A DNA stretch of 64,000 nt from Bacteroidales bacterium (GTDB lineage Bacteria > Bacteroidota > Bacteroidia > Bacteroidales > UBA932): NCBI GenBank assembly GCA_017548985.1, contig JAFYYW010000026.1, forward strand, positions 62,001-126,000. Reading direction: 5' to 3'. The notes below the pieces were generated by a model. That model was given only the letters and a program-made list of their open reading frames with translations, did no database searches and was not told the DNA's origin. This document shows positions 59,255 to 64,000 of the stretch, piece by piece. How positions within the stretch are numbered: position 1 is the first letter of the stretch; every line of letters starts with the position of its first letter. The position numbers and the translations under genes were made by a program.

Positions 59255-60256
59255 ATGAGTTGGTTCGGTGATATGGTTTTCAAGATCAAGAGTTACTTCC
59301 GGTGGTTCAGCAAATTCATCGGCCATGACATCTGGCATTTCAACCTCGACGAACTCTCCAAGGCCAAAGCCAGGCTCGTAAGGGACATCAAGGTGGTTTT
59401 AGATGCCTTCAAGAATTTCGCTGACGAGAAAATCGGTTTCCAATCTGTGGCCCTGAGCTATTTCTGCACGCTCGCCTTGGTGCCGATGGTCGCCGTGGCC
59501 TTCGCCGTGACCAGTGGATTCGGTCTTGAGAACGTACTACGGGACGCCTTGTACTCCGCTGATATAAACCAGACCGTCATCGACACTTTGATGAACAGCG
59601 CCTCGAACATCATTGACGCGTCAAAGTCAGGCGTGTTCGGCATTATCACGGCTCTATCCTTCGTCTGGCTCGTCATCTGGATGATGAACAGGGTGGAGAA
59701 AGTGTTCAATAATGTCTGGCATGTCAGGAAACCCCAGAGGAAAGCGCTTAAAAGTTACGGGATAGATATCATCATCATGATACTTATCCCGTTTATCGTA
59801 TTGATTTTCTTCGCCGGGACCGTCGTTTATTCCCATGTCCTGGACTTGATCCCTAACAGCATCGGAATATCCGACAGGATCAAGTCCTTCCTGGGCTGGA
59901 TCATTTTCGCAGGTGTGGCGATCATGACTCTCTCCGCCATGTACAAGTTCATCCCGGCCACGAAGGTGGAATACCGTTTCGCCTTGAAAGCCGCGCTTTG
60001 GGCGGGCATTATATTCACCCTGCTGCAATATCTCTACCTTGAGACCCAGGTACTCGTTACCAATATCAACGCGGTCTATGGAGCTGTCGCCGCCCTGCCT
60101 CTCTTCATGATGTGGCTAAGGTTCGGATGGCTGATCATCTTGTACGGGGCGCAGTTCTCTTATTCTTTCCAGATGCTCCACCATCAGGAGATCCAGGCGA
60201 GGCAATCTGCGGACATATTAATAGAAACAACTGATAATAAAGGGATTGAGGCATGA
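59255..60256 (+). CDS. YihY/BrkB-family inner-membrane protein
   Basis: A 333-residue inner-membrane protein of the YihY family. Six hydrophobic stretches are seen from about 65 to 305, including the signature ALSYFCTLALVPMVAVAFAV, the WLVIWMMNRVEKVFNNVW segment, and the AAVYGAVAALPLFMMWLRFGWLIILYGAQ region near the end. Some members were once called ribonuclease BN by mistake. The function is unclear, possibly transport or envelope biogenesis. ATG 59255 is used; a TTG at 59246 adds three residues. It overlaps relA/spoT by 4 bp. Confidence 0.9.
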   Translation: MSWFGDMVFKIKSYFRWFSKFIGHDIWHFNLDELSKAKARLVRDIKVVLDAFKNFADEKIGFQSVALSYFCTLALVPMVAVAFAVTSGFGLENVLRDALYSADINQTVIDTLMNSASNIIDASKSGVFGIITALSFVWLVIWMMNRVEKVFNNVWHVRKPQRKALKSYGIDIIIMILIPFIVLIFFAGTVVYSHVLDLIPNSIGISDRIKSFLGWIIFAGVAIMTLSAMYKFIPATKVEYRFALKAALWAGIIFTLLQYLYLETQVLVTNINAVYGAVAALPLFMMWLRFGWLIILYGAQFSYSFQMLHHQEIQARQSADILIETTDNKGIEA

Positions 60257-62478
60257 GTTTCTCCAAGTTCACAGAGCAGGATTATGAGGTCATCCGCGAG
60301 AGTTACGCCAAGTTGAAAGAGGCGGCCCGCAAGAGATGCGCCAACCAGGAGGAACTGGATGTCGTGCAGAAAGCGTTCGAGTTCGCCAACGAGGCCCACA
60401 AGAATGTCCGCCGCCGCTCAGGCGGGCCGTACATTATCCATCCGATCGAGGTGGCACAGATCGTGGTCTCCGACATTGGCCTCGGTTACAAATCTATCGC
60501 CGCGGCTCTCCTACACGATGTGGTTGAGGATACGGACTATACGGTGGACGACCTTCGCAATCTGTTCGGGGACAAGATAGCGAGCCTTGTGGAAGGTCTG
60601 ACAAAGATCAAGATCGTTCTCGACAACGAGGACAGGTCCAAGAGGTCGGACAACTATTCGGAAAGTCTTCAGGCCGAGAATTTCAAGAGGATTCTTCTGA
60701 CTCTTAACGACGACGTGAGGGTCGTGCTTATTAAACTCGCCGACAGGTTGCATAACTGCCGGACCATCGATTCGATGCCGGAGTACAAGAGGGACAAGAT
60801 CTTGAGCGAGACGATGTTCATCTTCATTCCCCTCGCCCACAGGCTCGGTCTGTATGAGATCAAGTCCGAGATGGAGAATATCTGGCTCAAATACAAGGAG
60901 CCGGACGCCTACAAGGAGATATCCGGACTTGTCAGCAAGAACATCAACGACCTCGAGAAACAGATCGATGAATTTATAACTCCCATCGACGCGGCTCTGA
61001 AGGCGTCAGGATTCAATTTCGAGATCAGGAAAAGGGTGAAGACTCCCTATTCGATCTGGCATAAGATGCAGACGAAGAACATCAGTTTCGAGCAGGTCTA
61101 TGACCTGTACGCCCTGCGGGTGGTTTTCACTCCGGACGCGGGGACTAAAGAGACTGAGAGGGACCAGTGCTACCATATATTCTCGATTATCACTGGTATA
61201 TACCGTTACAAGCCAGACAGGGTCAGGGACTGGGTGAAACACCCGAAGAGCAACGGCTATGAGGCTCTCCACTGCACCCTGATGAGTGACAAGGGAGTCT
61301 GGATCGAGGTTCAGATCCGCTCCAAGAGGATGGATGATATCGCGGAGAAGGGAATCGCCGCCCATTGGGCTTACAAGCAGGAAGGCTACCTGAGTGAGAA
61401 CGACAGTGAGATGGACAAGTGGCTGGCCAAGGTGAAGGACATCCTGGTCAGTCCTGACGTGAACGCCCTTGAGCTTCTTGACATAATCCATAACGACTTG
61501 ACCAGCAGCGAGATCACCGTGTTCACCCCTAAAGGTGAGCAGAAGTCTATCCAGAAAGGAGCCACGGCCCTTGATTTCGCGTACGGTATCCACACCGAGA
61601 TCGGTAACAAGGCGATAGCCGCGAAGGTCAACATGAGGCTTGTCCCTTTGTCCCATGTGCTGAGAACAGGAGACCAGGTCGAGATCATCACCGCTGAGAA
61701 CGAGCATCCGAAGAAGGAGTGGCTCCAGTTCTTGCAGACCAGACATGCCCGCAACGTTGTCATAGACTACTTCAAAGGCAGCAAGAAAGAGCTCGTGGAG
61801 GTCGGGAAAGCGTCTCTGTCATCCCAACTCGAGAACCTTGGATACAGGCTTAACAGCGACTCCTCCGAGATCCTGTGCCGCCACTTCAACATCCCCGGCA
61901 AGAATACCGAGGAATTGTATTTCAGAGTCGGGCTGGGGCTTGTCAAGACTGATTCCATCGGCGATGTGCTCGCCACAGAGCTTCCGGCCAAAACCCACTC
62001 GTGGCCATTCTCCTTGTTCAGCAGATGGAGAGACAGCCAACCGGCAGGAAAAGAGAAAGAGGATTATATCATAGCCTCTTGTTGCCGGCCTATCCCCGGT
62101 GACGCTGTCGTAGGGATCAAGAACCAGGACGGCACTATCACCGTCCACAAGAAGACCTGCCCCGTGGCCGACAGCCTGGCCTCCAAGCACGGTGACAGGG
62201 TCGTGGTCCCCCAATGGGAGACAGACGGTGAGAAAAAAGCTTTCCTGGCGAGAATCGCCCTTAAGGGTATCGACAGGGTCGGCCTTCTCAATGAGATATC
62301 GAGATACATCTCGCTGGTGATGGGTGTGAACATGAAGAAGGTGCTTCTCAGCACAGAGGAGGGCCTGTTTGAGGGGTATATTGACCTCAGCGTCCAAGAT
62401 AAGACGGCGCTCGAGAGGATGATCCGGAAACTCTCGTCGATAGATGGCATACAAAGTGTAGCTAGAACCGAGTTATGA
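60253..62478 (+). CDS. Bifunctional (p)ppGpp synthetase/hydrolase
   Basis: A 741-residue RelA/SpoT homologue that makes and degrades the stringent-response alarmone. The HD hydrolase domain (about 45-200) keeps the metal ligands in YIIHPIEVAQIV and LLHDVVEDTD and the LADRLHN motif. The synthetase domain (about 235-370) has KRVKTPYSIWHKM, YDLYALRVVF and HPKSNGYEALHCTLM. The TGS domain follows at about 410 (ITVFTPKGEQKSIQKGATALDFAYGIHTEIG), and an ACT domain ends the protein (RIALKGIDRVGLLNEISRYI). Both catalytic halves look intact, so it should be bifunctional. It overlaps the upstream YihY gene and the downstream lipoprotein gene by 4 bp each. Confidence 0.95.
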   Translation: MSFSKFTEQDYEVIRESYAKLKEAARKRCANQEELDVVQKAFEFANEAHKNVRRRSGGPYIIHPIEVAQIVVSDIGLGYKSIAAALLHDVVEDTDYTVDDLRNLFGDKIASLVEGLTKIKIVLDNEDRSKRSDNYSESLQAENFKRILLTLNDDVRVVLIKLADRLHNCRTIDSMPEYKRDKILSETMFIFIPLAHRLGLYEIKSEMENIWLKYKEPDAYKEISGLVSKNINDLEKQIDEFITPIDAALKASGFNFEIRKRVKTPYSIWHKMQTKNISFEQVYDLYALRVVFTPDAGTKETERDQCYHIFSIITGIYRYKPDRVRDWVKHPKSNGYEALHCTLMSDKGVWIEVQIRSKRMDDIAEKGIAAHWAYKQEGYLSENDSEMDKWLAKVKDILVSPDVNALELLDIIHNDLTSSEITVFTPKGEQKSIQKGATALDFAYGIHTEIGNKAIAAKVNMRLVPLSHVLRTGDQVEIITAENEHPKKEWLQFLQTRHARNVVIDYFKGSKKELVEVGKASLSSQLENLGYRLNSDSSEILCRHFNIPGKNTEELYFRVGLGLVKTDSIGDVLATELPAKTHSWPFSLFSRWRDSQPAGKEKEDYIIASCCRPIPGDAVVGIKNQDGTITVHKKTCPVADSLASKHGDRVVVPQWETDGEKKAFLARIALKGIDRVGLLNEISRYISLVMGVNMKKVLLSTEEGLFEGYIDLSVQDKTALERMIRKLSSIDGIQSVARTEL

Positions 62479-64000
62479 GAAATTTTTTGACGAGATATTT
62501 CCCTATCATCCCGGCCGCAGTGGTGATTGTATTGTCCGTGTTCTCGCATTCATGCGCGAACACGACCCAAGCCCCGAAAGGTGGACTTAAGGACACCATC
62601 CCACCGGTGCTGGTCAAGGTTACCCCAAAGCCCGGATCGACAGGGATCCCCGTCAAAGGGGCACAGATCGAGTTCACCTTCAATGAATATGTGACCGTGA
62701 AGGATCCCAAGGGAATCTATCTCTCCCCTCCCCAGAAGAAATCCCCGAAATTCAAACTGAGGGGGAAGAGCGTGATAGTATACTTTGAGGAGGAACTCTT
62801 GCCTGATTTGACTTACACCCTGGATCTCACAGGTGCTATCGGCGACAACAATGAGGGTAACCTGTTCCCCGGTTTCACCACCTTCTTCTCCACCGGAGAC
62901 AGGGTCGATTCGATGTACGTCACAGGATCGGTCTACGATTGCTCAAACCTGAAACCCATCAAAGGAGCGACAGTCATGTTGTACAAGGACCACAGTGATT
63001 CCGCCGTGTTCCTTCAGCGTCCAGTCGCGGCTGGAAGGACTGACGACTGGGGTTTCTTCGCTATCAGGAATATCCAGGACACCTTGTACAGGGCGTACGC
63101 CATCGTGGACGCCAATTCCAACAACGTCTACGATCCCGCCGAGGACAGGGTGGCTTTTATAGACTCCCTCATAAGGCCGGTTAACGTCATTGGGGATTCT
63201 ATTCCGGAGCTGATGAAGTATGACATGAAAGATACCGTCGGTTGTCTCGCCCGCCATTCTGACATAAGCCTTAACGTGTTCCGGGAGCGTCCTTCAAAGC
63301 AGATGCTGGTGAACAAGAAGAGGACTGGAGACAGATCCGCCTATGTGTCTTTCATGGCCCCGGACGCGAGGATTGACTCATTGTGGTTCAAGGGTTTCCC
63401 GGCGGAGAAGGTTATCACTGAATTCAATATCGAACAAGACAGCTTGCTTCTCTGGATAAATGATTCCCGCAGAATGCCGGACACCCTTCATCTGTTTGTC
63501 AAATATTGGAAGACTGATACTTTGGGCATCCTGCAGCCTGTCACGGAAGATTACAAGCTGATTGATGAGAATAAGCCTAAAGGGAAAGGAAAAGCGAAGA
63601 AAGAGGTTGAGCATCAGGACACGATATGCCCCATTAAACTGACCGCGATAGCCGAGAACATAGAACAGGACGGAATGACGTTGGAATTCACCGTACCACC
63701 TTTCCTGGGTTATTTCGACAGCCTCTCATTCAAGTCCATCAATCCTAAACAGGTGGAAAAAAAGGAGAATTTCAAGATCGAGAGGGATTCCCTGAATCTC
63801 CGTCGTTATCTGATCACTCCACAGGTCAAATTCCAGCAAGGGTACGATTATGTGTTCAAGGTGCCTCACAGGATATTCAGGGACATCGACGGGCATTGGA
63901 ATGACAGTACCGAAGTCAAGGTGGCGCTTCCAAAAGATGAGGATCTCAGCACCTTCACCCTCAATGTCACCGGAGTTAAGGAAAAGTACATTATCCATCT
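62475..64000 (+). CDS. Ig-like domain (SbsA-type) lipoprotein, 3' end beyond window
   Basis: An exported protein open for 508 codons and cut by the window edge. The first 30 residues form a signal with a terminal Cys (VFSHSC, Cys at about 28), a weak lipobox. An SbsA-type Ig-like domain follows (PPVLVKVTPKPGSTGIPVKG, IEFTFNEYVTVKDP, LLPDLTYTLDLTGAIGDNNEG), then a beta-rich region with YRAYAIVDANSNNVYDPAEDR. This architecture is common in Bacteroidota surface lipoproteins. Its ATG overlaps the relA/spoT stop (ATGA at 62475-62478). Function unknown. Confidence 0.85.
   Translation, partial: MRNFLTRYFPIIPAAVVIVLSVFSHSCANTTQAPKGGLKDTIPPVLVKVTPKPGSTGIPVKGAQIEFTFNEYVTVKDPKGIYLSPPQKKSPKFKLRGKSVIVYFEEELLPDLTYTLDLTGAIGDNNEGNLFPGFTTFFSTGDRVDSMYVTGSVYDCSNLKPIKGATVMLYKDHSDSAVFLQRPVAAGRTDDWGFFAIRNIQDTLYRAYAIVDANSNNVYDPAEDRVAFIDSLIRPVNVIGDSIPELMKYDMKDTVGCLARHSDISLNVFRERPSKQMLVNKKRTGDRSAYVSFMAPDARIDSLWFKGFPAEKVITEFNIEQDSLLLWINDSRRMPDTLHLFVKYWKTDTLGILQPVTEDYKLIDENKPKGKGKAKKEVEHQDTICPIKLTAIAENIEQDGMTLEFTVPPFLGYFDSLSFKSINPKQVEKKENFKIERDSLNLRRYLITPQVKFQQGYDYVFKVPHRIFRDIDGHWNDSTEVKVALPKDEDLSTFTLNVTGVKEKYIIH

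Overview
The window is a gene-dense stretch of about 52-54% GC from a Bacteroidota chromosome, most likely order Bacteroidales. The evidence is consistent: promoters carry the Bacteroidota -7 element TAnnTTTG rather than a sigma-70 -10 box, starts lack strong Shine-Dalgarno sequences, and many genes belong to families typical of the phylum (DUF3276 PUR-like protein, DUF5606, DUF3467, long NusB, YbbR-like protein, TamL-type Omp85 lipoprotein, bifunctional RelA/SpoT, PPi-type phosphofructokinase). A cysteate synthase at 42884-44167 suggests a sulfonolipid maker such as Alistipes or another Rikenellaceae relative, but family placement is inference.

Layout. 1-3995 (minus): nucleoside salvage and NAD synthesis, with an MTA/SAH deaminase, a PNP-family phosphorylase, a small membrane protein and a glutamine-dependent NAD synthetase cut by the window edge. 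4064-7189 (plus): a secreted GH106 alpha-L-rhamnosidase, followed by a 159-bp inverted-repeat element. 7429-10709 (minus): a Tat-exported Gfo/Idh/MocA oxidoreductase, a DUF1080 lipoprotein and a TIM-barrel isomerase lipoprotein, probably a periplasmic 3-keto-glycoside cleavage set. 11242-20986 (plus): nusB-yajC-ybbR-coaE, DUF5606, rimO, a lipoprotein and glpABC. 21015-21343: RNase P RNA. 21396-25816 (plus): glutamine cyclotransferase, a TPP riboswitch controlling a TonB-dependent receptor, and a CNNM/CBS protein. 25821-28074 (minus): esterase, Maf, KdsC-like phosphatase, DUF3467.

28162-36221 (plus): valS, YbgC-type thioesterase, tatA, tatC, an ABC-F ATPase, a DUF2807 protein and an M19 dipeptidase. 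36304-38974 (minus): cinA, pyrD and an XRE regulator, preceded by a roughly 490-bp AT-rich gene-free stretch. 39467-44167 (plus): queA, acyltransferase, cation antiporter, cysteate synthase. 44236-45552 (minus): rarA. 45717-48341 (plus): A-type flavoprotein and rlmD. 48338-50536 (minus): TamL. 50596-55857 (plus): trmH-family methyltransferase, a PEP/pyruvate-binding protein with receiver-like domains, and a cytoplasmic GH13, all overlapping. 55846-57075 (minus): PPi-phosphofructokinase. 57192-64000 (plus): ligA, YihY/BrkB membrane protein, relA/spoT and a truncated Ig-like lipoprotein.

Most of the window is housekeeping. The parts that stand out are the cysteate synthase in an apparent operon with an acyltransferase, the 3-keto-glycoside cassette facing a lone rhamnosidase, the receiver-domain/PEP-binding fusion coupled to a GH13, the thiamine-riboswitch receptor, the deaminase-phosphorylase pair, and the uncharacterised intergenic inverted-repeat element. 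No tRNA, rRNA, CRISPR array, transposase or phage gene was seen.
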